From Leptobrachium leishanense (taxonomy: Eukaryota; Chordata; Amphibia; Anura; Megophryidae): a stretch of 64,000 bases of DNA. The notes beneath the pieces were generated by a model. That model was not told the origin of the DNA, ran no database searches, and saw only the letters and a program-made list of their open reading frames with translations. The translations under genes were made by a program, and so were the position numbers. The stretch covers positions 13,870,952 to 13,934,951 of the forward strand of contig CM019065.1 in NCBI GenBank assembly GCA_009667805.1. Reading direction: 5' to 3'. Position 1 is the first letter of the stretch, and every line of letters starts with the position of its first letter. This document shows, piece by piece, positions 11,986 through 22,128 of this stretch.

Positions 11986-12230
11986 CCCTTTCACTGCTGA
12001 GGATGTGTGGGAAGCGTCCTCATTGACTCCTAAGGAAAGATAAGGGGTTCCTTTTGAACCCTAATTTCTCCTGACTGTTGGCAGCTAGCAGGGTCATGTT
12101 TGGTATCATTAGAAAGACCAGAGCCTGGCCTTTCCAATGATTCCAAACATGACCGTGTTTAAAGTAAAGAAAAAAAAAAGAAGTAAAACGTGTTTTTTTT
12201 AAGACGTGAAATGGCTCAGCAGTGAAGGGG
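11986..12230. mobile_element. 245-bp TTAA-target MITE (piggyBac-like)
   Basis: The termini CCCTTTCACTGCTGAG and CTCAGCAGTGAAGGGG are inverted and flanked on both sides by TTAA, the duplication typical of piggyBac-type elements. The interior contains a palindromic TTTGGTATCATT block also seen in the long copies at 16944 and 51524. It is non-coding and must be moved in trans. Confidence 0.88.
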
Positions 12231-12234
12231 TTAA

Positions 12235-12731
12235 AGCACCGACAAATGCTGGTGTGTCACCGAAGTAAAATTGAAGAGCAACAGGATAAGTGTTACAGTG
12301 TATATGAAGAGCGTCAGTGTCACACTGCACACAGAGATGGCGTCTCAGTACTGCAACATTAGATTACACCGGCAATCAGTGAATTACCATAATCTGTCTT
12401 CAGATAGGTATGATTGGGTGACATTGTGTAGCTGTGTCTGCCCCGGCAGTGTCTTTAGCAGGGTACGCAGCAGGAGATTTGTTTTTTATTGTGGGATAGT
12501 TATTTAAATGCTGTTTTATTGAAATGATTTTGCTCGACAGGAAAAGTAGATTGTCATTAGGGGCAAGTAGATTGGGCTCCCGGCTTAGTCCGTTGGACAA
12601 GTAGATTTTTTTTAAAAATTTCCACACACCCCTGTAGAGGGAGCAGTTGGATCCAGAGATGGATTTTTAAGGATCGGGCTACCGTAGCATGTTTGAGGGG
12701 AGCAGGAAAGACCCCAGACATTAAGGACAGA
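12235..12731. other. Unassigned sequence
   Basis: No repeat boundary or coding motif recognised in about 500 bp; short open frames show no known domain. Confidence 0.4.
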
Positions 12732-12735
12732 TTAA

Positions 12736-14075
12736 GGCTGGACGTCCACTGGATCCGTAGTCGGACAACCTACTTTTTCATCAGACCATGGACGACGTCG
12801 CTCGTCAGACCATTTCAGACTAGGGTCGTCCACTGCGTGTGATCTGTCGTGCGACCACAGACGATCCAGATCTAAATCAGAGGTGGAGTGCAGAGGCTAC
12901 CAAAACCAGAATGAACTGGTTTTACATGCAAAAACAAGTTCATTCTGCTTTTGGAACCAGTGCAGTCCCTTTTTTTTGTTTTGTTACTATTAGGTTTACA
13001 GACAAAGCGCATAGTAAAAATGTCAAACTATCCCCTAAATCAGGGCATGACACCAACACTTCAGTGCAGTACTGCGCTCTGGTAATCATTCTCTCTGCCA
13101 ACGCAGATTGCCGAAGTGCAGCGATCTGCAGCAAACTGCACCATATTTCACCATCATATTTACATTACAAACAGCAACAACATTGCACCGTGTGGGGAAA
13201 TTCAAGATTCAGTGCCCTTCGGGAGGCATGTCAGTGCTTAGTAAATAAACCCCTTTGTGCAGCAGCACTACTAGCCCCACCATGTTACACAGCTAGTCCC
13301 ACCATGCACAAAAGGTGTTTTGGTAAACTTGCATCATGTCGCACCATTTATTTTCAATAGGAGTTAAAAAAAACAGCAAAACCGATATAAATGTGTTTTT
13401 TTTAACTCCCCTAATGAGTTTGTCAACGTCCATCTTGCCCAGAAATCGTTCAGAACTCCCAGCCTGCTAGGTGAGATCGCCCAACTGCTGTGGTCTTTAC
13501 CCATCTCCAGAAGTCGGACGTCGAACGTCTGCCGCAATGGATGATGGTTCCATTCACATTCATGTTACAGGATCGGACGTGCGACGACTGATATCGGATG
13601 ATCGCACCATCGCACGAAAACATAAATACAGAAAAAATGGCGTCGCGCCCATACTCACCGGAGCGGCAGCAACTGCCAGGAGTAACAGCCCAGTCAATGC
13701 ATAAAACATAACAAGGAAAAAGAGTGTCATCTGCGCTCGTTTCTATGTGTTCCATGTATAACAAAAATGAGGTTTTTGTTTGTTTCAATGGCCATTGCAA
13801 CGTAAGCCCACTCGCCACTTCAAGGCACCTCTTTAGAGTGAGTACCTAACAATTGTAACCAAAAGGCCGCTCTACTGAGCAGCTCCAAGCCCCTTCAGAT
13901 GCTTTTCAGCCAAGGAGAGGCAAAGATGGTGGCTTTTATTTATACACGCACCAAACACTTCCCATTTGGGATCAAAAACAAAAACATGGAAAGAGGAACA
14001 GCTGCAGAACGACGGACTGGTGTTACAAGCATGATATACATAAATACAGAAAACCATTCCAGTGGACGGCCAGCC
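12736..14075. mobile_element. 1.34-kb TTAA-flanked non-autonomous element
   Basis: The inverted ends GGCTGGACGTCCACTGGA (12736) and TCCAGTGGACGGCCAGCC (ending 14075) are each bordered by TTAA (12732-12735 and 14076-14079). Subterminal regions carry dispersed CpG motifs (CGTCGCACG-like) on opposite strands. A 5' splice-site-like GGTGAGTATG lies on the minus strand at 13651-13661. No transposase was found. Confidence 0.8.
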
Positions 14076-14312
14076 TTAAGGTGTGGGTCAAGGATGGTAC
14101 GAGAGAAAATGAATGTGTTTTGGTAAAATGTGAGGGAACGGGGTTGAGGGAGCAGGTAGTGGGATGAGAGGATTGTAATAATTTGAAGACCTCTTGTTCA
14201 ATCGCAGAAGGGAACGCGTTAAACGTGTGAGATTAGACTTGATTATCATCTTCCTTCATGGGTGATAACAGCACTGTTGAGATATCGGTTCTTATTTGTT
14301 CTATATTTGCTG

Positions 14313-14840
14313 TAGGCTTGTGCACCGCTTTTTTTTTTTTTTTTTTTTTTCGGTTCGGTTCGATTTTTCGGATTTTTAAACTTTTCGATTCGGCTCGTTT
14401 CGACCGATTTCGGTTTCGATTCGATTCAGTTCGACCTGTTTTTCGGGTCCTTTTTTTTTCGTTTTTACAAAATTTTCGTTTTTCGGAATTGCACATTTTT
14501 CGGCATATCGACCATTTTTCGTATTTTTCGTGTCATTTTGCCCGTTTTTTGTATCGACTTTTCGTTTTTTCGAAAACTTTTCGTTTTTCAGAAAATGTTC
14601 GTTTTTACAAAATTTTCGTTTTTCGGAAAATTTTCGTTTTTCGGAACATCTGTTCTCCTCGTTTGCCACATTTCAAGCCCATTCGAAAAATCCGAAAATA
14701 TTTCGTTTTGGCTCGGAAAACATTTCGGATCTGAACTTTTCGGATCTAAAATTTTTCGGAAATTCGGCCGCATCCGAAAACACGAATCGGGAAATTTCGT
14801 GAAAATTCCGAAATTCCGAAACCCGAAACGCACATCCCTA
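14313..14840. mobile_element. 528-bp hAT-type MITE with 8-bp target duplication
   Basis: The ends TAGGCTTGTGC and GCACATCCCTA form an inverted repeat, and ATTTGCTG is duplicated exactly at 14305-14312 and 14841-14848. The interior is a low-complexity TTTTTCGG/TTCGGTTCGG sequence, so open frames on both strands are artefacts. The 8-bp duplication and TAGGGATG-like terminus indicate hAT. Confidence 0.93.
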
Positions 14841-14848
14841 ATTTGCTG

Positions 14849-15058
14849 TGAAGACGCATGCTAGGTCTTCGGCTATTGAGGCCAGTGTGAGGAACAGCCA
14901 CCGCAGGATGGAGAAGGACGGTCCAGGGCGTTTTGGGCTCCAGTAGTGAGTGTGTATGAGGGCCGTATAATACAACGACAGAAAAGATGGAAAGCGCCTT
15001 CTGCCTCACCTGGTTCCAAAGGAACCCACTTGCACAGAAGATCATATAGTAAAACAGG
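14849..15058. other. Unassigned sequence
   Basis: No recognisable element; about 210 bp between the hAT MITE and an L2 tail. Confidence 0.4.
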
Positions 15059-15126
15059 ACATACTTGAAAATGAGAGAAATCTGAATGTATCCTTCCTGG
15101 TAAAATACTTTATAAATAAATACATA
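15059..15126 (+). mobile_element. L2-type LINE 3' tail only
   Basis: About 70 bp matching, in reverse, the 3' terminal sequence of the L2 copies at 37313 and 49056 (TCCTTCCTGGTAAAAT then a TTTATAAATAAAT tail). It is an extreme 5' truncation or a SINE that shares this tail. Confidence 0.75.
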
Positions 15127-15653
15127 TGATAGAGAAATCTAAATAATAATGCAAGAAATGCCATGCAGTAATGTTTGGGTACATATATATGGAGGATAAA
15201 CATATATATATGTATTACGTTGTTTTTATTAAAAGTATTGTTCACCTTTACCTGGTCATGATGCCAGGTGAAAGATAAATATTTGCGAGATTTCCAGTTC
15301 TCAAACAGCTTTATCACCTGGTCACGTTACATCGGGTCAGACTGATCCTTTAACCCTATCACAATCTGATCAGAGCGACAGCCGGGACAAAATGTATTTA
15401 TTGGAAAATAAAATGATTTTCTAAATACACAGGTCTGTTACAAAATAATAGAAAAAATCATTTAAAAAAAATTAGAAGATCAAAAATGTGATCTAAGAAC
15501 ACAAAAAGGGTGTTCTAAAAAAATAAAAAATAAGTGTTTTTTGCTGAAAATGAAAAGAGTAAAGGTCTTTAAAAATAAAATTTAAAACGATATTCTATTT
15601 ATTACATTGAATCCAATGGTGTTCGCCTGTTTAAACCTGTCGAACTGAAATAC
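15127..15653. other. Unassigned A/T-rich stretch
   Basis: Nothing recognised except 15590-15650, which resembles the inner part of the TATTCAG family (TTCGCCTGTTTAAACCTG). Confidence 0.35.
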
Positions 15654-16429
15654 TCAGGGTTCTTCAGAGAGCATAGAAATGTCACCGACATTTCGGCGCC
15701 CTCTTGTTCCCCACACTTCCCTGCACTTCGGGGGATTACAGGTCACCACCCTGTGGTGTATTCAGCATTCACTGCAGGAAAAATTCGCTGCAAACCTGCC
15801 GAACACTCACTGAACACTTCTAGAAACCACTGCAAAAACTACACAGAACACGCCAGAAAAAGCCAACGAGCTGCCGATCACAGAGCAGAGCAGCCACCGG
15901 AAAAAGCCAACAAGCTGACGAACAGGGCAAAAAAAAAAAAGTACGCCTGAAAGTGTGAAAATTGAAAACTACTGAACGAAAATGTCTGGAATTTCCATAT
16001 AAGATCCTATGAATGATAATAAAAAGGTCTGTTACAGAAAAAGAAAAAAACGCTTTAAAAAAAAGGAAAAACATTTTTTACAGAAAAAATCCTGAAAATG
16101 CATAAAAGAATCAATAAATAAAAAGACTTTTTGCTGCAGATTAAAATAATAAACGCTTTATTAGATATTGAATTAAAGCGGGAATATTTTTAACATTGAA
16201 ACCTATGGGATTCGCCTGTATAAACTTCCCGAATGAAACCACCGAACAGCAGGACATTTTGGCAACTTTTCACTGCTGTTCGGTGTCTCTGAATAGATAA
16301 CCATTGCTTCTCTATGGGGGATTTCACTGCCGTCGAACAGGCACCGAACATGCTGGCAATTCGCCAAAATTTGGCTGAACTGCCTGCTCTCTGAATAGCC
16401 GAATGGCCCCGAAATGTCACCATACCCTG
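15654..16429. mobile_element. TATTCAGAGAGC-family non-autonomous element
   Basis: The left end CAGGGTTCTTCAGAGAGC and right end near CTCTCTGAATAGCC through ACCCTG are diverged inverted repeats. The interior carries family hallmarks: CTACTGAACGAAAATG, an AATGATAATAAAAAGG block, CTTTTTGCTGCAG, TTTATTAGATATTGAATT and AACATTGAAACCTATGGG. No ORF is present. Confidence 0.7.
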
Positions 16430-16457
16430 AATTTCAGTGTCCAGTTACATTTTAAGC

Positions 16458-16838
16458 TTGTATGTGCCATTACAGGGATGAATGCTCCATATGCAAATCA
16501 GTCTGCTCTCACCCAATGAGGGTGGCCAGTGCTGATTGCCAAGGACGTCATCCCTGCACGAGAGGTCCAGCAACCCCCGACGATCGTTTCGACCTTGTTA
16601 GGCCTTGTCAGGAGGGTATAGCTGACACCCCTCAGACGTGGAACCCTTGCTTGATGTACCTAGAGGGGTGTCAGCTATACCCTCCTGATGAGGCCTAACA
16701 AGGCTGAAACGATCGTCGGGGGTTGCTGCACCTCTCGTGCAGGGATGACGTCCTTGGCAATCAGTACTGGCCACCCTCATTGGGTGAGAGCAGACTGATT
16801 TGCATATGCAGCATTTATCCTTGTAATGGCACAAGCAA
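16458..16838. repeat. 380-bp palindromic element carrying hammerhead motifs
   Basis: Arms 16458-16635 and 16664-16838 are near-perfect reverse complements around a 28-bp loop. Both arms encode the same hammerhead-like sequence, so it occurs once on each strand. It resembles inverted terminal units of a Penelope-like element or a small non-autonomous relative. That class is inferred from the ribozyme only, since no reverse transcriptase is present. Confidence 0.85.
16679..16723 (+). ncRNA. Type I hammerhead ribozyme motif, minimal stem III
   Basis: The core CTGATGA at 16685-16691 is followed by stem II (GCCT, loop AACA, AGGC; closing pair G-U), then GAAA at 16706-16709. Stem III is only two base pairs around loop GATC, and the cleavage triplet GTC ends at 16717. 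Stem I pairs ACCCTC (16679-16684) with GGGGGT (16718-16723), five Watson-Crick pairs and one G-U. A two-pair stem III with a 4-nt loop is the arrangement known from newt satellite and Penelope-type hammerheads, which work best as dimers. The left-arm copy (minus strand) has CTGACAA in place of CTGATGA and is probably inactive. Confidence 0.75.
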
Positions 16839-16943
16839 GCTAAAAGCTTGTGAGACCTGAGCGGGCCCCACCTAGAGTAGGCCACTAGTGCTGTTGCTCG
16901 TCCTCAGGATCCTCACACCCCCCCCTTTCGCTTCACCCTTTAA

Positions 16944-17752
16944 CCCTTTTGCTGCGGATGACGAATGGGGACATCCTCGGGTGTACACGCTGTGTTCGGA
17001 GGACATCCCCCACACATCATACGGTTTCCGTCATGAGGACCCAATCTGTTCAGGAACATCCCTTTATACCCCTCCGGTTGATGTCAGTTTCAAACGTCCT
17101 TCATGACCGATTCGGGGGAGTGCCTGAAAGTGACAGTGGTTCTTTGGACCCCTCTCCCTCCAGATCAGGAGAATTTAGAGAAAAAAAAGAGGCCTTGCTG
17201 GAAGGGTCACAGTTTAACCTTTCCAGCAATGCCTCTCTTTAACCCCTTAGGTTCCAGTCCGTGATCGGGCGCCAGAAACCGGACTTCTCCTGGAGGTATC
17301 TTGGATGTCAACAAAGCCTGCGGGACCTCCCACGCCCACTGACGTTATCGCGTATGGGCACGGTCACATCAGTTAGGGAATTAACCACTAGCTGGCCTTA
17401 TGGTGAGATAGTGGGGTCTTTTGGACCCCCGTATGTCCCGATTGGTGGCAGCTACAGGGTAATTTTTGGTATCATTGGAAAGGCCAGAGAATGGCCTTTC
17501 CAAAAAAAATCACATTTGGCCAGGTTACGTGTAAAATAAAATTTAAAAAATGTAATGAATAAAACCTAAATATTTTTTTCTTTAGTAATACAGCACTAGT
17601 GTTCACTTTTAAATTTTATTGTGAACAATGATGCTGCACAAACTAAACATTTTGTTTTTTCAGTTTTAGTTAATAACGCGTATTTTCTTAGTATAATACA
17701 GTAACGAGTTTCCGTTTCTAATTTTTTTAACAAGAGTACCCCATAGAGGGCC
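16944..17752 (+). mobile_element. TTAA-target (piggyBac-like) element, right end lost
   Basis: TTAA at 16940-16943 is followed by CCCTTTTGCTGCGGATGACG. The interior shares the TTTGGTATCATTGGAAAGG block, the GTGAACAATGATGCTGCAC block and the AACAAGAGTACCCCATA block with the complete copy at 51524-52756. The right terminus is missing, replaced by the element at 17753. Non-coding. Confidence 0.75.
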
Positions 17753-18365
17753 ACATTACAATCTAGGTGCTAATGTTAATGCTCACCTGCGTTAGCATTA
17801 ACGTTAGCCGTGATGGCCACCGTATATTCCAATCCACACGCAAACAGGTTAAGTAACCCGTTAGCGTTTGGTACCTTAAGCTTTTCAGCGTGAGGTTACT
17901 GTACTTTGCGCTCCCCATGTTAAGTATAAGGAGCACAAAGTGTTAATCAGTGTTAGGATTACAATCTACTAGCGCTGATTAACGTCCAGCTCTGGTTAGC
18001 GGAAAGTTAACCACAGCCAGGACATGGTGTTAACGGATTCCGCTTCTGCAGAATCCGTTAATACCAGCCAAAAAAAATAAAAAAGTGATCATATACTCAC
18101 CTCCTATCCCGCGGCGAGAACCGCGGCGAGAACCTCGGCTCTGTCTGCCTCCTCCATCCAGCGGGAGCAGGGAAAAACTGGGAGAAAAAGTTCCTCAGTC
18201 TCTCCCTGCTTATCACTACGCCAACCGGCCGGATCTCGCGGGGCGAGATCCGGCAGGTCATGTGACCGCCGGCGTCTGGCTCAATGGAGTTAGCGAGCAT
18301 CCTGGGGCGTAGCGCCCGCTATCAATGCAGGCATCTTTTTTAGGTGCCTGCATTGTAATCCTTGG
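17753..18365. mobile_element. MITE with TTACAATC-type termini
   Basis: A left end near GGCCACATTACAATCTAGG and a right end near GCATTGTAATCCTTGG form a weak inverted repeat, with an internal GGATTACAATCTAC at 17955. Subterminal GTTAGCATTAACG palindromes and a GC-rich core (18105-18270) lie inside. A 5' splice-site-like AGGTGAGTAT is on the minus strand at 18094-18103. No ORF. Confidence 0.55.
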
Positions 18366-18760
18366 CATGTGTTTGGGAGGTGCAGGTCTGATCTGTGTGG
18401 TTTCCTTGCCCTCTCTTGTGTGCGGAGTGTTTGTGTAATCTGTGTTATGTAGGAATAATGTTATTGCCCATTGTTATGGTTTATTTGTATCTGCTGTTAT
18501 CTGATGATAGGTGTGCAGGCTGCTTATGTGTATATTTAAGTAGTTTGTTAATCTGCCTTGTCATACAAACACTGCCCCAATAAAACCAGTTCCATTTTGA
18601 CTGTGAAAGGTCTCCGATCTACAGCCTCACCTTATTTCTGGGGTATGCTTGATCTAAGGACTGGAGAAAGGCACAAGAGTCTGCTGTGGAGAGCACAGGG
18701 GTCCAGCAAGGAAGCGGCATGGACAGATGTGACCCGGTCAGTGTACTGAGATCTGTTACA
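18366..18760 (+). other. Unassigned, LTR-like features only
   Basis: A TATTTAAG box near 18531 and AATAAA near 18579 are spaced as in an LTR, but no TG/CA boundaries or partner were found. Nothing else recognised. Confidence 0.25.
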
Positions 18761-18940
18761 TGTGTATATATATATAGACTGAGGGTACAGGATAAATATG
18801 TTTACATATAGATTGAGGGTAAAGGATAAATGCGTGTATATATAGACTGAAGGTTCAGGATAAATGTGTGATTAATAGACTGGGGGTACAGGATAAATGT
18901 GTGTACATATAGATTGAGGGTACAGGATAAATGTATGTAT
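18761..18940 (+). repeat. Degenerate ~34-bp minisatellite, island 1
   Basis: Units of TATAGACTGAGGGTACAGG followed by ATAAATGTGTG. The same unit continues at 22170-22573, 24562-24848 and 29636-29760, interrupted by insertions, and isolated units recur near 37010-37070 (inverted) and 42310-42440. Confidence 0.85.
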
Positions 18941-19216
18941 ATTCTTGGAGGTGAAATACAGCAGATTGCGTCCACTGTGTCATTCTCTGAAGTTTTGCCT
19001 GTGCATAACATTCAAGATAGAAAGATGCGCAATAAGGAATTCAATTTGTGGCTTCGGGAATGGTGTCGGGAGCAAGGATTTGGCTTTGTGTCCCATGATA
19101 GCTTTAATTGGAGCAGAAAGGAACTGTATAAAAAAGATGGTTTGCATCTTACTCATAGGGGAACATATGTTCTCAGTGAGAAGTTCAAAGGTTTCACAAA
19201 GAAATATTTAAACTAG
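18941..19216 (+). CDS. CR1 ORF1, C-terminal part (esterase-like domain)
   Basis: The open frame from the truncation point to the TAG at 19214-19216 encodes the end of the CR1 ORF1 protein. The DGLHLTHRGT block near its end matches the Asp/His block of the SGNH-type esterase domain known in CR1 ORF1 proteins; this assignment rests on the motif and position. The N-terminal part, including any nucleic-acid-binding region and the catalytic Ser block, was lost by 5' truncation, and the upstream open codons belong to the minisatellite. ORF1 ends TAT TTA AAC TAG, where T-TTA-AAC is a canonical -1 frameshift heptamer. ORF2 is in the -1 frame and overlaps the last 37 nt. Confidence 0.85.
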   Translation: MLGGEIQQIASTVSFSEVLPVHNIQDRKMRNKEFNLWLREWCREQGFGFVSHDSFNWSRKELYKKDGLHLTHRGTYVLSEKFKGFTKKYLN

Positions 19217-19259
19217 GAGGGGGGGACAAAAGGGTAAACAATCTGCCCGATTGTCCCCC
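19207..19259 (+). promoter_or_regulatory. Candidate -1 ribosomal frameshift signal between CR1 ORF1 and ORF2
   Basis: The heptamer TTTAAAC (19207-19213) sits in the ORF1 frame as T TTA AAC, directly before the ORF1 stop. After a 7-nt spacer (19214-19220), GGGGGACAA (19221-19229) pairs perfectly with TTGTCCCCC (19251-19259). An inner GGG/CCC pairing (19232-19234 with 19246-19248) lies beneath an 11-nt loop. Slipping by -1 enters ORF2, which has no ATG upstream of its endonuclease domain. Heptamer type, spacer and stem all match known -1 signals. Function here is inferred. Confidence 0.7.
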
Positions 19260-22062
19260 AAAACTAAATCGGAGGGTGCAAGCAACATGCGAGGTAAAAA
19301 ATGACAAGCTCAGAGTCGTGTCTATAAATGCTCGCAGTTTAGTCAATAAAATCAATGAACTGGAGGCAATGATGGCAGCTGAAAAAGTAGATTTAGTGGC
19401 GGTTACTGAGACATGGTTCAGTGAGAAAAATAACTGGGACATAACAATACCGGGGTACTCTTTATATAGAAAAGACAGAGAAGGTAGGAAAGGAGGAGGA
19501 GTGGCCCTGTATGTGAAAAACAACATAAAAACGAACCAAATAAAAGTGAGCGAGGTGAACATAGAGTCAGTTTGGGTTACACTAACATTTGGCAATCATA
19601 CAGTAGCTCGTGTAGGTGTGATCTATAGACCCCCTGGACAAGTAGAAGAGCTAGATAATCTGCTGGTTGAGGAAATAGCCAAAATGGCAATGAAGGGGGA
19701 AGTTATTATCATGGGGGACTTTAATCTTCCTGATGTGAACTGGAAAACCAAAACAGCTGGGTGCACCAGGAGTACAAATATTCTAAACTCCTTACTGGGA
19801 TTATCTCTAACACAAGTAGTTGAGGAGCCGACCCGTAAAGAGGCCATATTGGATTTAATACTCACAAATGGAGGTTTGGTATCGGACGTTGTTGTAGGTG
19901 AAAATTTGGGATCTAATGATCACCAGTCAGTATGGTTTAATATAAGAACAGGGATGGAGCCGCACCACACAAAAACAAAAGTTTTAGACTTTAAAAAAAC
20001 AGATTTTTCTAAAATGAGATTTTGTGTGAAGGAGTCATTATCAGACTGGAGGAGTTTAAAGGGAGTCCAGGAGAAATGGGATTATTTAAAGGAAGCATTA
20101 TTGAAGGCCACAGGAAATTGCATTCGGCTTGTTAGCAAAAACAAAAAAGGGAAGAAACCACTGTGGTACTCTGCAGAAGTGGCCAAAATAGTAAAGAACA
20201 AGAAGATAGCATTCAATAATTATAAAAAAACTCAGCGTGAAGAAGATAGGCAAACCTATAAGATTAGGCAGAAAGAGGCAAAGCAATTTATAAGAGCTTC
20301 CAAAGCACACGCAGAAGAGAAAATAGCTCAGTCAGTAAAAAAGGGGGACAAAACATTTTTTAGATACATAAACGAGAAAAGAAAAGTAAAACAAGGATTA
20401 GTTAGATTAAAAACAAAGGAAGGAAGGTATGTAGAAGAGGATAAAAGTCTCGCTGACTGCCTCAATAAATATTTTTGTTCAGTCTTTGCAGAAGAAAAGG
20501 AAGGAAAGGGACCTCAGTTAGGAGAGAACACTAAAGAGACATTTACATATGAGTTTACAGAGGAGGAGGTTCTAAAGCAGCTGTCTAAAGTAAAGACAAA
20601 GAAGTCAATGGGGCCTGATGGGATCCACCCTAAATTATTAAAAGAGCTCAGTGATGTAATAGCAAAACCGTTAACAGATTTATTTAACCAATCCTTGTTA
20701 ACAGGAGTCGTCCCAGAAGACTGGAAATTAGCAAATGTTGTGCCTATTTACAAGAAGGGTAGTAGGGAGGAATCGGGGAACTATAGGCCAGTTAGTCTTA
20801 CGTCAGTAGTTGGGAAATTAATGGAAACCATGTTAAAGGAAAGGATTGTTGAACACCTAAAAACACATAGATTACAGGATCAGAAACAACATGGGTTTAC
20901 CTCAGGGAGATCATGCCAAACTAATCTTATTGATTTTTTTGATTGGGTAACAAAAATAATAGACACAGGTGGTGCAGTAGACATTGCTTATTTAGATTTC
21001 AGTAAGGCTTTTGATACTGTTCCGCATAGAAGGTTTATCAATAAATTGCAATCTTTGAGCTTGGATTCCAATATTGTTGAATGGATTAGGCAGTGGCTGA
21101 GTGACAGACAACAGAGGGTTGTGGTAAATGGAGTTTATTCGGCGCAAGGTCTTGTTACCAGTGGGGTATCTCAGGGGTCAGTACTTGGACCCATTCTCTT
21201 TAATATTTTTATTAGTGATATTGCAGAAGGTATTAATGGAAAAGTATGTCTTTTTGCTGATGACACAAAGATTTGCAACCGGGTTGACGTTCCTGGAGGG
21301 ATCAGCCACATGACAAATGATTTAGGTAAGCTAAAAAAATGGTCGGAGTTGTGGCAATTGAGTTTTAATGTGGATAAGTGCAAGATAATGCACCTGGGAC
21401 GTAAAAACCCAAGGGCTGAATATAGAATATTTGATACAGTCCTAACCTCAACATCTGAGGAAAGGGATTTAGGGGTTATTATTTCAGAGGATCTAAGGGT
21501 AAGTAGTCAATGTAATAGAGCAGCAGGAAATGCTAGCAGAATGCTTGGTTGTGTAGGGAGAGGTATTAGCAGTAGGAAAAGGGAAGTGCTCATGCCACTG
21601 TACAGAGCACTGGTGAGACCTCACTTGGAGTACTGTGTGCAGTACTGGAGACCGTATCTCCAGAAGGATATAGACATCTTGGAGAGAGTTCAGAGAAGGG
21701 CTACTAAAATGGTGTACGGCTTGAAGGAGAAAAGTTACCAAGAAAGGCTTAATGATCTTAACATGTACAGCTTGGAAAAAAGACGAGACAGAGGAGATCT
21801 GATAGAAACATTTAAATACGTAAAGGGAATACACAAGGTAGAGGAAGGGAGTATATTTAAAAGGAAACAAAGTAGCAAAACAAGAGGACATAGTCTTAGA
21901 TTAGAGGGGCAAAGGTTTAAAAGTAACATCAGGAAGCATTATTTTACTGAGCGGGTGGTGGATACATGGAACAGTCTTCCAGTAGAAGTGGTAGAGGCCA
22001 AAACAGTAATTGAATTTAAGCAAGCATGGGATAGGCATAAGGCTATCCTAAAGAAAAGATAA
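19213..22062 (+). CDS. CR1 ORF2: endonuclease and reverse transcriptase, intact
   Basis: This frame is open from 19180 to the TAA at 22060-22062, about 950 codons after the proposed frameshift entry. The protein nicks target DNA and copies the LINE RNA at the nick (target-primed reverse transcription). The N-terminal APE-type endonuclease shows SINARS, TETWF, IYRPPG, GDFNLPDVNW (near 19714) and SNDHQS (near 19912). The reverse transcriptase follows, with MGPDGIHPKLLK, NYRPVSLTSV, YLDFSKAFDTVPH (near 20989), GVSQGSVLGP and FADD (near 21253). The C-terminus ends with the CR1-typical RVQRRATKMV and VVDTWNSLPVE blocks. No stop or frameshift was seen. The first in-frame ATG lies about 30 codons inside the endonuclease, so a conventional start is unlikely. 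Confidence 0.95.
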   Translation, partial: LGGGDKRVNNLPDCPPKLNRRVQATCEVKNDKLRVVSINARSLVNKINELEAMMAAEKVDLVAVTETWFSEKNNWDITIPGYSLYRKDREGRKGGGVALYVKNNIKTNQIKVSEVNIESVWVTLTFGNHTVARVGVIYRPPGQVEELDNLLVEEIAKMAMKGEVIIMGDFNLPDVNWKTKTAGCTRSTNILNSLLGLSLTQVVEEPTRKEAILDLILTNGGLVSDVVVGENLGSNDHQSVWFNIRTGMEPHHTKTKVLDFKKTDFSKMRFCVKESLSDWRSLKGVQEKWDYLKEALLKATGNCIRLVSKNKKGKKPLWYSAEVAKIVKNKKIAFNNYKKTQREEDRQTYKIRQKEAKQFIRASKAHAEEKIAQSVKKGDKTFFRYINEKRKVKQGLVRLKTKEGRYVEEDKSLADCLNKYFCSVFAEEKEGKGPQLGENTKETFTYEFTEEEVLKQLSKVKTKKSMGPDGIHPKLLKELSDVIAKPLTDLFNQSLLTGVVPEDWKLANVVPIYKKGSREESGNYRPVSLTSVVGKLMETMLKERIVEHLKTHRLQDQKQHGFTSGRSCQTNLIDFFDWVTKIIDTGGAVDIAYLDFSKAFDTVPHRRFINKLQSLSLDSNIVEWIRQWLSDRQQRVVVNGVYSAQGLVTSGVSQGSVLGPILFNIFISDIAEGINGKVCLFADDTKICNRVDVPGGISHMTNDLGKLKKWSELWQLSFNVDKCKIMHLGRKNPRAEYRIFDTVLTSTSEERDLGVIISEDLRVSSQCNRAAGNASRMLGCVGRGISSRKREVLMPLYRALVRPHLEYCVQYWRPYLQKDIDILERVQRRATKMVYGLKEKSYQERLNDLNMYSLEKRRDRGDLIETFKYVKGIHKVEEGSIFKRKQSSKTRGHSLRLEGQRFKSNIRKHYFTERVVDTWNSLPVEVVEAKTVIEFKQAWDRHKAILKKR

Positions 22063-22128
22063 ATCCAGGTAAAGTATCCATGTAATTGGGCAGACTAGAT
22101 GGGCCGAAAGGTTCTTATCTGCCGACAT

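Noticed and set aside
14258..14864. Open frames on both strands rich in Phe/Arg/Lys
   Set aside because: Low-complexity TTTTTCGG sequence inside a hAT MITE with clear target duplications.
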